DNA of 64,000 nt. Origin: Sabethes cyaneus. Lineage: Eukaryota; Arthropoda; Insecta; Diptera; Culicidae. Below the pieces are notes generated by a model, which was not told the DNA's origin, did not search any database, and worked only from the letters and a program-made list of their open reading frames with translations. A program made the translations under genes and the position numbers. How positions within the stretch are numbered: the first letter of the stretch is position 1; each line of letters opens with the position of its first letter. The stretch covers positions 70,329,544 through 70,393,543 of the forward strand of contig NC_071354.1 of NCBI RefSeq assembly GCF_943734655.1. The letters run 5' to 3'. Shown in pieces: positions 10,550 through 22,421 of this stretch.

Positions 10550-11560
10550 TGCAGAGTATACCCTGTTCGAGAGACGAGTGCTAAGAGCGATCTAAGGTGG
10601 CGTACAGGAGAACGGAGTATGGAGGTGGACGATGAACCATACTCGCGCAGCTGTATGGCAACACAGTATTCCAAAAATGGCTGGACAGATACCATGAGCA
10701 GCGCGAGGTGGTCGACAGGTGGAAGCAGTTCTTCGATGAGCAGCTCAACGGCGATATAGCAGCAGGAGACGCAATGGAAGTTAACCTCGGAGTACGTACA
10801 AACGATAACAGCGTACCGGCCTCCGATCTCGAAGAGATCCGGCGCGAAATCGGTCTGCTGAAGAACAATAGAGCAGCCGGAAAGGACCGTCTCCCGACAG
10901 AACTCTACAAAAATGGACAAGAACCGCTAGCAACGGCACTTCACTGGCTGATTTCAAGGATTTAGGAAGAAGAGAAACTACCGAAGGAGTGGATGGAAGA
11001 CGTAGTCTACAAGAAGGGCGACCGGCTAGACTGCTGTAACTACCGCGGCATTACGCTGGTCAACGCCGCCTACAAGGTGCTCTCCCACATTTTATTGCGT
11101 CGTCTATCCTTAATAGATAGAGAATTCATAGGGCAGTATCAGGCGGGCTTTATGGGGGCCTACTACGGATCAAATTTTTACTCTCCGACAAATCCTCCGG
11201 AAATGTCGAGAGTACAACGTGTCCACGCATCATATTTTCGTGGATTTCAGAGCAGCATACGATACCGTTGAACGCGAACAGCTATGGCAGATAATGCACG
11301 AGTACGGTTTTCTGGACAAACTGAAGCGGCTGATCAAACCAACTCTGGAACGAGTGATGTGCTACGTGAGCGTTTCCGGGACACTCTCAAGTCCTTTCGA
11401 ATTGCGCAGAGGGTTACGGCAAGGGGATGGACTGTCTTGTATATTCAAAGATGTTGTTTATTTCAAATTCGGTAGGAACAAGACTACCAGGGACGCAGCG
11501 AACAAGATAGGGAGACTAGATGGAGCGAGATTTGGCTGCGAATACACGTTGTCCCTAGAA
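10550..11560 (+). pseudogene. Chimeric LINE fragment (C-terminal block fused to RT)
   Basis: The first ~120 bp read TLFERRVLRAI then GGVQENGVW, which is normally the C-terminal block of these LINEs (compare the minus copy at 49.0-49.2 kb). It then runs directly into the linker block REVVDRWKQFFDEQLNGD (10686-10755), LKNNRAAGKD (10858-10887), KKGDRLDCCNYRGITLVNAA (11011-11070), FVDFRAAYDTVEREQLWQIM (11238-11297) and LRRGLRQGDGLSC (11400-11440). The FADD region is missing. The sequence jumps to a C-terminal GDQMERDLAA-type tail near 11510-11540. Contains stops and shifts. Dead. Confidence 0.7.
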
Positions 11561-12145
11561 GAGCCTGCAGCCCATAACCGATCGAAAAAATATTATTTGC
11601 CATTGGTGCAAAGCTTGAGAACAAACATTTGTTTAGGTTGGTACGATACAACCGTGTAACCGACTTCACAAAGAAGTTTTCACGTTTACAGGAAAGTCCA
11701 AAAAATAACCGCTATCGAAGAGCAATTTCAATGAGACTTATGGGTCTAACAACAGAAGTCTAACAACGTGTTATGCTTTAGGAATCGAGACTCTTCCACT
11801 GGTCATAAAAACCATCCGTATGCTATACTGTTACTCCGAACAGTTGATCCTTATACTCCTGAATAGGATTCCGTGAGCTGACGCAGCGTTAGAGAGTTTT
11901 GTGATCAACCGCCGATCTCCGCGCCCACTTCGCGAACGCCATGAGCTAATCAACAAGTTTGCTGGTTCAGCAAAGCGAGACTGGTCTCAGTTAAAGAGAA
12001 TCAGTCTTCAGTCGTCTATACGCACGTTCGCCGATTTCATCTTTCGGTTAGTAGCCGATCCAAGTGTAGTCACGCTGGCTACCAAGGTCAGCTGAGTTGG
12101 CATTGAGAGATCCGCGGAAGACTTGATTCTTGCCGCTGAATTACG
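11560..12145. other. No assignable gene; weak coding-like stretch
   Basis: Around 11640-11750 and 11900-12090 there are short frames with protein-like composition, for example SAKRDWSQLKRISL. They are broken, and I cannot place them in a family. They may be gag-region retroelement debris. Confidence 0.2.
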
Positions 12146-12245
12146 TCAACAACCCAAGGCAAAGCCTTGGGTACAACCGATTTTAAGATTTCACCCTTCT
12201 TTATCGACAGATTTCGTAGCCGGTAATTAGAATACATGACAATTA
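12145..12245 (-). repeat. Dispersed GATAAAGAAGGGT-family repeat, copy 2
   Basis: Reverse-complement orientation of the 4215-4315 repeat, containing CCCTTCTTTATCGACAG and TAGCCGGTAATTA. A perfect palindrome, CCCAAGGC-AAA-GCCTTGGG, lies at 12153-12171. Confidence 0.55.
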
Positions 12246-12850
12246 CGGGGCTAGTACAATGATCCTATTAAGTCTAGCACCACGCAGCTAAGCCGTGCAC
12301 TTAGCCATTCATTACTTACGCCCCTCACGCAAGCGTAAGACAAATAGCCGTTGTTGCTGCCTGTAGACATTTTGCTACCTACACATTCGCACACGCACAA
12401 TCTCTTATCGTCTTCCTGCATAGCTTACTCGCGAGTCAAATAACTCGTGAGCAATCAGCTGCCCGTAAGCGCTAGTGGCGCACTGGGATACAGACGTTGC
12501 ATTACTTTTTTTCTTCTTCTTCATCTTCACCATCGATTCTACTCACGAGCGGCAGTGCGAGCTCTCGCGAGTAATCGGTATCAGCAGCTCGGACTGTAAT
12601 GATGAACGAGAGCGACGACCGTAGCTGTTAGCTAAATACGCAGAGGCAAAAACTCCTCGCAGTGCATGAATAAATAAGAGCGAGAGTCCGAAGTGAGTCC
12701 ACACGACAGTGAGCTTCGCAACACTGCTCGTCGGTTCGGATGTTCCTATGTCTGGCGGCGGTGAACCGACGATTTCATAAGCGGCAGGTAACGTGTCTGG
12801 CCGATAAATGCGAAATGTTTGGTTAACCGTTATGTGTTCGACAAAAAAAA
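12245..12850. other. No recognisable feature
   Basis: Mixed-composition DNA with open frames on the minus strand near 12543-12854 but no motif. Probably intergenic or ancient repeat. Confidence 0.35.
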
Positions 12851-12853
12851 ACA

Positions 12854-14933
12854 CCTTTAAGTGCTCGACAAGGGTACCCGGGTACCCACAAATTGAAACG
12901 CTTGTAACTTTGGCAATTTTTGACCGATTCGGACACTTTTACCACCAAAAGATTCAGGAACTTATCCACTTCTAGTATTGTTAAAACAGAGTCGGAAGTG
13001 GTTCATCTGGTTCCCGGAAATCCGGCAGTCCGAGGATGTGTTCCGGAATTAAAGCACTTTTTATATTTTTGGATGTAATTATAGTAATATGGGTGTCCAA
13101 AGTTCTTCCAATTACTCCGAAAGGTCATTCTTCATTGTTTCAAAACAATACAATGATATTTCCTCGGAAAGGCCATTCTGCGACAAGTTCCCGTGGGACC
13201 TCCTGTGGCCATAAAATTGTTTGGTTTGCAACACTGGCAACATGGGTGTCTAAACTCATGAAATTACTCCAGAAGGTCATTTTTCATTATTTTGATTCTA
13301 TCTGATGATTTTGCCACGGCATGGCCATTCCGGAACATATTCCCGTGGGGCTTCACAGTTGTCCAAAACCAAAAATATGTCGCATTAGAGTTTTGAGTGG
13401 GAAAACTTGATTTTAGGTTTATGGAACCTTTGGGAGAGTTTCTTGAAATTAAAAGTTCTATCGTATGGTGAAATTCAAATTTTGAATAATCCCCCTAAAA
13501 GTGAAATAAAAAATTTATTTTTCTTCAGCTTCAATATAACACATTGATGAGTTCTGCAAAGTTTTGGAGCATATTATTACAAGAAATTTTGCTGAAGATC
13601 GCAACCTTCTCTCTCTTCAGCGAAGATAGAAAAATCCTATTTCTTAAATGTGAATCGTCAAAATCAGTTTTTCTATTTTAGCTTTTTTGTAGTTGTTGTA
13701 TGACTTTTTCATGTTTCATAAAGTTGTACAAATAGCAAAGATACACAACTTTGCCAAATGTAGTATACTTGTATCTTTGCTTGTTTAGGAACTGTAAAAC
13801 TTTTGATATAAAAAATACCCTAATTTTGATCCCCAATTACGCGACTATGCGCAGACGGATACAAATGAAACTTCCTGACTTTTTGTAGTTTTTTATTTAG
13901 TTTCAGATTCATGTAATGTAATTTGTATCTGTTTGCGCATAGTTGAGTAATTCGGGGTCAGAATTAGGGTATTTATTATAACAAAAGTTTTACAGCTCCA
14001 AAACAAGCAAAGATAGAGGTATACTACATTCGGCAAAGTTGTGTATCTTTGCTATTTGTACAACTTTATAAAACATGAAAAGTCATATAACAACTACAAA
14101 AAAAGTTAAAATAGAAAAACTGATTTTGACGATTCACATCTAAGAAATAGGATTTTTCTATCTTCGCAGAAGAGATAGAAGGTTACTGTCTTCAGTAAAA
14201 TTTCTTGTAATAATATGCTCTAAAACTTTGCAGAACTCATCAATGTGTTATGTTGAAGCTGAAGAAAAATAATTTTTTTTCTTCACTTTTAGAGGGATTA
14301 TTCAAAATTTGAACTTCACCATACGATAGAACTTTTAATTTCAAGAAACTCTCCCAAAGGTTCCATAAACCTAAAATCAAGTTTTCCCACTCAAAACTCT
14401 AATGCGACATATTTTTGGTTTTGGACAACTGTGAAGCCCCACGGGAATATGTTCCGGAATGGCCATGCCGTGGCAAAATCATCAGATAGAATCAAAATAA
14501 TGAAAAATGACCTTCTGGAGTAATTTCATGAATTTAGACACCCATATTGCCAGTGTTGCAAACCAAACAGTTTTATGGCCACAGGAGGTCCCACGGGAAC
14601 TTGTTGCAGAATGGTAATTCCGAGGATATATGTTTTTATTGTTTTAAAACAATGAAGAACGACCTTTCGGAGTAATTGGAAGAACTTTGGACATCCATAT
14701 TACTATAATTACTTCCAAAAATATAAAAAGTGCTTTAATCCCGGAACACATACTCGGAATGCCGGATTTCCGGGAACCAGATGAACCACTTCCGGTTTTG
14801 TTGTAACCACACTAGAAGTGGATAAGTTCCTGAATCTTTTGGTGATAAAAGTGTCCGAATCGGTCAAAAATTGCCAAAGTTACAAGTATTTCAATTTGTG
14901 GGTACCCGGGTACCCTTGTCGAGCACTTAAGGG
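12854..14933. mobile_element. ~2.08-kb foldback element: two ~1-kb inverted arms
   Basis: The left arm (about 12854-13866) and right arm (about 13921-14933) are near-perfect reverse complements over their full length, with a ~54-bp spacer (13867-13920). The outer end reads TTAAGTGCTCGACAAGGG then TACCCGGGTACCC. The inner end reads CTATGCGCAGACGGATACAA in the left arm, against CTATGCGCAAACAGATACAA reverse-complemented from the right arm. Differences are scattered substitutions and small indels, so the copy is young or maintained by conversion. Open frames inside are short and unlike any transposase. No target duplication could be fixed. It is best classed as a non-autonomous foldback/MITE-like element or an inverted duplication. 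Confidence 0.85.
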
Positions 14934-15860
14934 ATAAAAAAATTCGAAGCCCCCCATTCCACCCCCTTAAGTGCTACATGAAAACTTATTTTATGAAAAG
15001 TTGCAATTCAACTAGTTCTTAGATGTCACAGAGTTTCAGTATCCTTGATCAAAGAAAACTTTAGAATTTCGTACTTTGAAAGCTAAAAAGGTACCCGGTT
15101 ACCCTGTCGAACAGTACCCTGTCGGAATTTTCGAAAAAATTTTTAATTTCATAACCCCTACAGATTATGGCCAAATGTAACTTGGTCCTGGAATTGTACC
15201 AATGTTTCTAGAGGGACTGCGACATTACTTTTTGATAAAATTATATCAAATCATCGGCATTTGTTTAGAACATACAGCTTTTCCCAATCAAATCATCGAC
15301 AGTAGTGGTATTAGTTAATAGGCTGTAGTTAAAAGCCATAGTACGCGCCACCTGGACCCGTTAGGACACTGAGATTCCGGAATTGGTGGCCATAAAGCGG
15401 CTTTTTTAACCAATTCAATAAGTTATGCCAGGTCACACATCAAAACACATTAGCACTTGACAGGAAAGCAATTGGCGATGACTATAGTCGATAATTTGTT
15501 AGAAAAATTCAACATCCGCAGTCCTCTGAAGAACATCGCAATAACTCCGGGACTAATTGACATAACGCCACAGTTTATCAGAATAAGAAAAGAATCACAG
15601 CGAGAATTCCAAATACCAAAAAATATTGGACAACAGAAACCTTATGAACATTTTATCATCATTTTTCGCTGTTAAAATGATGAAGAGCTACAAGGGTTTA
15701 TCAAAACTGGGATCAACAAGCAGCTCTTTGAGAACAAATCCGAAGTCACAACCCTACGAAACGTAATACGAAACTTAACTGTTTGCTAGCATCTTAAACT
15801 TTCCCAGTTTTAAAAAGAAATTCGATAACCAATAAACGCTTTAGACTCTCGAATACACTG
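14934..15860. other. No gene; flank contains a related GGTACC fragment
   Basis: 15088-15130 carries GGTACCCGGTTACCCTGTCG and then GAACAGTACCCTGTCGG. This resembles the terminal GTCGA/GGGTACCC block of the adjacent palindrome and may be a partial second copy. A 72-codon open frame near 15457 has no recognisable motif. Confidence 0.4.
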
Positions 15861-18050
15861 TCAGCAGCACTAGACAATGACAAGTGTCACCAGCAGTAGC
15901 TTTATCGCCATACCAGTTTCCACCCAAATGCCCAATCTTCATGCTCAAGTACGTTCATCGCACAAAAGGGCTTCGCTTGACTGCAAATCCCTTGAAGATA
16001 TTACAAAATGACTCCATTTCCCCTAGAATGCACACTTTTCGTGGAACCCTTCTCGTGCCACTTTTCGCCAGATTTGGCTCTTTGGCTATGCCAACTGGCA
16101 CGACAACTGTTTGAGACTTAATTAAGCGTATCTCATAGTAAGACAATCTGAAAAATTCCTCGAGGCAGTTCATTTCTCTCTACAGCACGAGTCCCTATCC
16201 ACAGCTGAAAGTCCAATCTCGTGCATCGCATCTAAACTATATTCTAAATTGGCACCTTTTCTTTTATTTGCAGGTTCGTAACCCAACCCAAGTTGGTAAG
16301 TGCATCTACGTTCAGTCTGCACGCCATAAAGTTGGCATCCAATCGGAGAAATCTGCCATGAATACGTGTGTCAACCATCCAATTCACTTGTTATTTCATT
16401 CAACCTGTCACACACAAACACAATCTGCCAGACGACGGCAGGAGGTGGCGACCTGCAGGAAAATCATCCCCAAAATCCAATAGTAGCTATCACAAAATAA
16501 CCCATCATCGCCAGTGCTCTCGTTGGCACCAGCTGGCAACACTCGCAGTCGAAACGGTTCATAAAATTGACTAATCGTGACACTTTCGATTCCATGTTCA
16601 CTTCGTACTTGCAGAACGTACTTCTACGAAGGTGACGGCATTACATTCAAGTCACACCCGTCTTTTACATGACATGATTCCAAGGATGACACTCTTTTTC
16701 TTTCAAACCCGGTGTGCTTCCCGCCGACAAAAAGTTACAAAGTTGACGAGTTCTTATTCGCGACATAAAAAAAAGTTGGCTGAAAAAAGTTCACCTGTCT
16801 CAATAGTTACCATTTAGCGATATCTTACAAACAGTCCCGTTGTATCGCTGACAGCGCAGTTAGGTTGCCACGCCACGAAGAATTCTCCTAGCAGTGTAAC
16901 CGGCGACGGTTGTCTCTTGAAACACCAATTCAGAAACACTCGTTTTCTTCTACCAAACAGACACACTGCAAAATGCGCACAAAGATTTTTAATTCAATTT
17001 GCCAAGTATCAAATTTCCCAAGAAGTGGCATCTCCTTCTTCCGATACGTGTATCATCACACACACAACACGACAACATCGTTTTCCTCCGGTCTTTTTTG
17101 CTTTCCTTCCCAGCAACATTGGATTAAAAAAAAACGAAAGACTTTTCCCCGCCACCCACCGCGGCAGAGAGCGGCAAGTGAGTTACAACTCGTCAAATTG
17201 TTGGATACACGCGGATTCTACGTGCGTTTGACGAAACTTCCCGTCCGTCCGTCCGTCCGGCCGTGCATCCATCCGATCCAGCGGGTTCTGCTCTTCCAAT
17301 AATGGCGAATAAGATGCCGAACAACGAGAACATATTGTTTCGCTGGCAATAAAATTCCCGTACTGTGTAGTTGGTGCAGATGGGAACACCAGCTGTTTGT
17401 TAGAAGGGCAACAAAAAACTTTTACATTGTGGATAAAATGAATGTGAGTACGTGTGTGTGTGCGTGCGTATGTGTGTATGAAACCAAAACAAAAAGTTGG
17501 AGGTTAGCCATTCCGTGCTTCGTACCGTGTGTGTGTATGTGAGCGAAATGGTTCAAGTGTAATTTGATGTTTAACTTGTTTAATTTTTTTTTCGCCAAAC
17601 AATCAAGTTGTATTGTGCGGATCGCATTTCGTCCGTGTTTCCCTAGCTTGTTCCGGGGGGATGTTTCCAGCTGGATAGATATGACTTTTGCTGTACCGAC
17701 AGCTTTGCGCTTGGTATTGGTTGGGTTGGGGGTTTTTAGTAGAATTTAACCCGGTATGCTTTTGTGTGGACTGGTTTGGTTTGGTTGGCGAGCTAGCTAG
17801 TCTGGTCAGCAGTTTGCTTGAAATTGCTGCGCTATTTTGTATACTGTTTAGATTCTTCTAGTTCCATGAAATGCAACTAGTTTCTCGGAATGCAGTAAAG
17901 GGCAACAATGTAGAATGTAGGTTCCTGCTGGAGAACAAATTGAAACCATAATATAGCAATTCGATACAAACGAACATGATACAATTGTGGAAATTGGGCT
18001 GATAAGGAATCAATTTTACCTTGTATTTTGTCTACCCATTTACTGCGCTT
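15860..18050. other. No recognised gene; simple repeats and one splice-like motif
   Basis: Contains a (CCGT)n run near 17242-17258 and GT-rich microsatellites at 17443-17480 and 17527-17545. At 16261-16300 a polypyrimidine tract plus CAG precedes 22 bases and then GTAAGT, a microexon-like arrangement. Frames are short and unrecognised. Confidence 0.4.
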
Positions 18051-18640
18051 ATTTATTAGGGTGAGCACTCAATGAAAATGATTTTACGCAAAAGTATTCC
18101 AGGATATTTTCCAAGGCAATCAAAACCAAACGAGATTTTATCTGTAACACATTTTCTCGCCGTTGACTGCTCTCCAGCGGGTTGTAACTCAAGTACAATC
18201 TGGGTGGCAGCCGCGTTGACCGAGCTCCCCAGACGTCCGAGCTAGAACACATCCTTTGGACTAAGTTATCCGGAGTAGTGTCCAGTCCGCTCACTGCCTG
18301 CATGTTGCGTCCCGCGCCCACGAAACATAAAGAAAACATGTTCTGCACATCTTCTACATCCACGCATTCGGGACACGCGGGGGACTCCGCATGCCCGAAC
18401 TTGTGCAGATACTGTCTAAAAGAACCATGCCCTGACAGAATCTGTGTCAGCTGGAAATTGACTTCGCCGTGGCGCCTGTCGACCTACCTGGATACTTCCG
18501 GAATAAGTCGGTGTGACCATCAGTCCTTTGTGGAATCAGACCATGCCCGTTGCCATGTGGTCATCGAGGCCGATCTTGTGGTACTCCATATGCCTCTAGT
18601 TCCACGTTGGTTGAAGCACTCCACGTCCTCACTGATGATG
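18050..18640 (-). pseudogene. R1-clade ORF2 C-terminal domain, deleted and shifted
   Basis: Directly after the thumb the frame breaks. Short matches read TTWQRAWSDSTK (near 18550), then FRQYLHKFGHA-like sequence split between frames, then the zinc-finger-like CPECVDVEDVQN (18375-18340) and the final frame 18363-18049. The distance between the thumb and this finger is much shorter than in full elements, which implies an internal deletion. The 3' end lies near 18050. Confidence 0.65.
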
Positions 18641-18643
18641 ATG

Positions 18644-19262
18644 CTAATAGGCATCAGAGCTATTAGACTTCATACGAAACAATGCCGAAATAGCTGTGGA
18701 AGCCTTCTTGCAGGCATAGTCGACGTGGCTCCCGAACTTGAGCTTGTCGTCGACCATGACTCCCAGGAGTTTTAAGGACCGCGTTGACGAAATAGTGCAG
18801 TCCCCGACGCTGATCTTTGCCTGCTGCACCGACTTGCGGTTGTTCACCTCGATAACCTCCGTTTTGTGATGCGCTAGCTCCAGTTTCCTGGAGCGCATCC
18901 AATCTTCAACAATGTTTATAGAGTGGGCAGCCGTCAACTCGATCTCTCCGATAGATTCACCGTAGACTTCCAAGGTGATTTCGTCCGCAAAGCAAATAAT
19001 CACAACCCCTACCGGGAACTTCAGCTTAAACACCTCATCATGCATGACGTTATAAAACACCGGGCGTCATATGAAACCTTACGGAACCCCTGCGGAGATT
19101 GGAACGCACTTCTGACCCTCCGTGTTGTAGCATAACACGCGATTCTGGAAATAATTTTCCAGAATCCTGTACAGCGACACCGACACTTGGACGTTCCGAA
19201 GCGAGTTGGCTATGGAGTTCCAGCTAGCGCTATTAAACGCATTTCTCACGTCGAGCGTGTCC
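18644..19262 (-). pseudogene. R1-clade ORF2 RT palm/thumb with FADE catalytic site
   Basis: The open frame 19060-18644 reads FPVGVVIICFADEITLEVYG and continues into the thumb: DWMRSRKLELAHHKTEVIEV, LKLLGVMVDDKLKFGSHVDY, ACKKASTAISALFRMKSNSS. The catalytic pair expected as FADD is FADE at 18980-18991, so the second metal-binding aspartate is replaced by glutamate. The segment linking this frame to the upstream RT part is frameshifted. Confidence 0.8.
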
Positions 19263-20310
19263 TAGTGACAGACAATCCACCGTCCATCCACCATGGCATC
19301 CACCGTAGATTTGCCTTTACGGAAGCCGGATTGGTTCCTTGACAGACCGTTTGTATTCTCCGTATACTGTACGAGTCTGTTAAGGATAACCCTCTTCAGC
19401 ACCTTGCCTGCAGTATCGAGCAGACAGATCGGCCTATATGACGAGGGGACACCCGAAGGTTTTCCCGGCTTCGGCAATAGGACCAGGTTCTGTCGCTTCC
19501 ATCTGTCCGGGAAGTGGCCATCTTCCAGGAATCTACTCATTACTGCTCCGAATAATTCGGGAGCCTCCAAATTAACCGCTTTAATGGCCAAATTCGGGAT
19601 TCCGTCTGGTCCCGGTGCCTTGCTCACCTTTAGGGATTTAGCGATCTCAATGAGTTCCTCGTTCGTAACCGTCGCTTCCTCCCCGACCTCTGAACCGCCG
19701 TCGCTCACGTTACTTTGGATGTTCGTCATGTAGGCCGACCATCTTACGCTATGGTCTGAGATACTGGAACGTCGGCCGTGGGACGACCCAGCGGCCTGAG
19801 GCCAGGGCCTTGGCTCGTGGCGCGGAAAGAGGCCCTCGATGATTCGCTCCAGCATCTCTAGCGATCGCTCTGCGGGCGCCATCACGCCCTTGGTCTTTGC
19901 CATTACGACCCTGTAGGCATCACCCCACGGGTTCGCATTGGCACTAGCACATAACCTTTCAAAGCATACTCGTTTACTAGCTTTTATCCCACTGTTAAGC
20001 GCTGTGCGTGCAGCAACAACGAAGCCCGAACGAGCTCTTTGCATAATTCTCCTCGCACGAAAACACGCTCCGCGGAGTTTCGCAATTTCATTTACCAGTA
20101 AGCCGGTGACCTCCCTTACCTAGGTCGACCTTTCCTAGGCATGGTAGCTTCACACGCTAGCGACAGTACCTCAACCAAATGATCAGCGTTCGGATCGGGC
20201 ATACCGCGATCACCGCACTCTCTCCGGATCGCTTCCACCAATACTTCGGGATCGAAGCATGATGTTTTCCATCCACGGATGATTTGAGTGTCGGCTCTAC
20301 TCGCCGCCTG
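19262..20310 (-). pseudogene. R1-clade ORF2 linker and RT fingers/palm, N-terminal part
   Basis: A linker with stops (20310-20044) leads to a 260-codon open frame (20044-19262). The frame contains RSGFVVAARTALNSGIKASK, the KAPGPDGIPNLAIKAV block, FPDRWKRQNLVLLPKPGKP, SSYRPICLLDTAGKVL and NGLSRNQSGFRKGKSTVDA. These are successive RT motifs of the R1 clade. The frame ends at a stop shortly after STVDA, where motif A should follow. Confidence 0.8.
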
Positions 20311-20935
20311 TCGCCTCGTTATCTAAACGACACCATAGCGGACCGCCTGATGGTCACTGTGAGTGTAGCCATTGTCTACCCTCCAGTCTCCTCTCAGACC
20401 AGGACTGCCGAATGTTACGTCGATGATAGACTCCGCATCGTTCCTACTGAAGGTACTTCTGGTGCCGACGTTGGCCAGATCTACGTTGAGCTTTGCAAGA
20501 GCGTTAAACAGAATCCGACCCCTATGGTTCGTGCGACGACTTCCCCACTCTACCGCCCAAGCGCCCACCACCACCACCGGCCTTAGACCAGTCAGCACAA
20601 CTGATACTCGGTCTACCATCTGCGTAAACTGCTCGATAGACCAACTCGGTGGAGCATAACAGCTGCAGTAGAACACTCCACCCACTTTGGCAACCGCAAT
20701 TCCCTCGTCTGCAGTTGACACAACCTCCTGAACCGGGAAGGTGGGAATCTGCTTGTCGTCTATAAAGCCGCCATCCCGAACCTATCCGAGACCCAGTTGC
20801 CGTTTCCGGCAGGGACGCGATATGGGTCCTAGATTACGGCAATGTCCATTGCTGACTCAGAAACTGCTTGGTGTAACAGCTGCTGAGCCGTGCTGCAGTG
20901 GTTCAGGTTGAGTTGTGTCACTTGCACTATGAACG
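20310..20935 (-). pseudogene. R1-clade ORF2 endonuclease domain, catalytic residues deleted
   Basis: The domain starts near the ORF1 stop with TQLNLNHCSTAQQLLHQA, followed by SAMDIAVI, a stop, DPYRVPAGNGNW, and after a shift the frame at 20721-20323. It contains SCYAPPSWSIEQF, the region VVVVGAWAVEWGSR (about 20524-20577), ANVGTRSTFSR, SIIDVTFGSP and the C-terminal YTHSDHQAV. Apurinic-type LINE endonucleases have a GDFN motif before AWA. Here G is followed directly by AWA, so three residues including the catalytic Asp and Asn are missing. With an in-frame stop upstream, the domain cannot be active. Confidence 0.8.
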
Positions 20936-22421
20936 TGGCTTAGTCGCCGGCACACCGGCCGGGCACCTTGAACCTCCCGTTACGTGCTTTGCGTCCCGTT
21001 TACCTTTACAGATCAGGCACTTAGGAGGCTCCGCGCAGTCCTTTGCTTTATGGCCAGCACTGCCACATCTCCTGCACAACTGGCTCCTATCTGACCCCTT
21101 GCAGTTCCAGGCTTTATGTCCGTGCTCGAAACACCGGAAGCAAGCTTCCGACTGCTTGGACACGCTCAGTGGGCATACCGACCACCCCACTTTTAGCCTA
21201 GCAGCTTTCAGGGCTTTGTTTCCGTCAATCAGCGGAAGTCGTATGGTGGCTACCTGGGTCCCGGCCGGACCCTTGCGTAGGCGAACCGCCTCGGTTGCCA
21301 CCACCACTCCACTTTGCTCTTTGAGAGCTTGTACGACCTCACGCACTTCGGTGATCTCGTCCAGGTTCTTAAGCTGGAGAGTCACTTCTGGTGTGAGAGC
21401 ACGTACCTTCACTCCGTCCCCGAGCACTCCTTCCGCTATGGGCTTGTATGCGGAACTCTTCTTTGTGGCGTCCTTCTTTAACTCGAGGATCATATCGCCC
21501 GTGCGTGAGCGGCGGATGCTCCGTACGTCCGCGCCCAGATCCTTGAGTAGGGCGTCTCCTCTCATGGCCTTCAGAACCTCCGAGTATTTCGACCCGTCGG
21601 TTTTCAGGATAAGAGCGTCGCCCTTCTTCGCTCGCTTTCTTGCCGGTTTAGGTGGAGCAGTTTTTTTACTGGAGCCTCCTCCGCCTTTTCTCTTGGCCCT
21701 AACCTCGGTCCACGGGCCACCTGTCTTGGAGCTTCCCGCTGGTTCATCGGTTAGCTCTGCCAACCCGCTAGCCTGAGGGCTTTTACCGATCAGGCGTTTT
21801 TTCGGTCCGCCAGGGGTGCTATCCCCCGGGGACTGTCTCGGGCGCTTGGCGGATGCCTTACCGCTGCTGGTAGCGCTTTCCGTAGCCTCCTGGGCCGCGT
21901 TACGACACTCCGTCAACGGGCAAGCGTCCGTTTGTACTGCCTTCGACGCCTTCACGGTCACCTTCTTAGCCTCTCCTGCACGCGCCACGAGGTCGTTGTG
22001 CGTTTTGGTCGCTGCATTCAAGGTTCTCCGAAGCATGAGCAAGCTCTGCTTCAGGTCCTTGGAGAAATTGCCTCGACCTGACGTAAACTCGATTATTACC
22101 TCGAGCTGCTATGACGCTGCTACCACTTTAGGTACAGCGTCTCTCCATCGCCCTGATAAGCGCTGGGCCGTTCATCGCTGTGTCCGGCATGGTAGGCATA
22201 CCGCTGCCTTTGCCACCCACACTAGCGCTCCTAGTTGCATCCTTCTCCACCCTTGGTGGAGAACGCTGGATGCCTCCTCTAGCGAACGGGTTTTCCACCG
22301 TATCCACACTTGTTGTATTTTTGATTTTGTCTTCCATAAGAATCCCACGAGTTGAGGGGAAAGAAAATTTCGCGCCTTGGGGGATAGCATTCGCTATGGT
22401 ATCATTGCAAAAAGTTATCAA
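20927..22421 (-). pseudogene. R1-clade ORF1 (gag-like, zinc-knuckle protein), frameshifted
   Basis: The N-terminal part (22421 or a later ATG near 22332, down to 22128) ends early. A frameshift near 22110-22130 separates it from a 371-codon frame (22042-20927). The latter is lysine/alanine/serine rich at first, then has a folded region (about residues 135-270), then nucleic-acid-binding CCHC knuckles: CFRCFEHGHKAWNC and CRRCGSAGHKAKDC (both CX2CX4HX4C) and a third CLICKGKRDAKHV-type finger. In R1-type elements this protein packages the element RNA (established knowledge). Its 3' end overlaps or abuts the start of ORF2. Apart from the one shift the frame is well preserved. Confidence 0.8.

Noticed and set aside
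13036..13305. An 89-codon frame within the palindrome arm as a transposase remnant
   Set aside because: No catalytic motif, and the mirrored copy in the other arm is disrupted differently, so there is no sign of coding constraint.
17443..17545. GT-rich tracts as a regulatory element
   Set aside because: Ordinary GT microsatellites with no supporting motif nearby.
18278..18775. A 165-codon plus-strand open frame
   Set aside because: Antisense to R1 ORF2 C-terminal sequence, which is clearly coding-derived on the minus strand.
20898..21776. A 292-codon plus-strand open frame
   Set aside because: It lies opposite the well-supported R1 ORF1 with its zinc knuckles and has no motif of its own. 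It is an antisense shadow.
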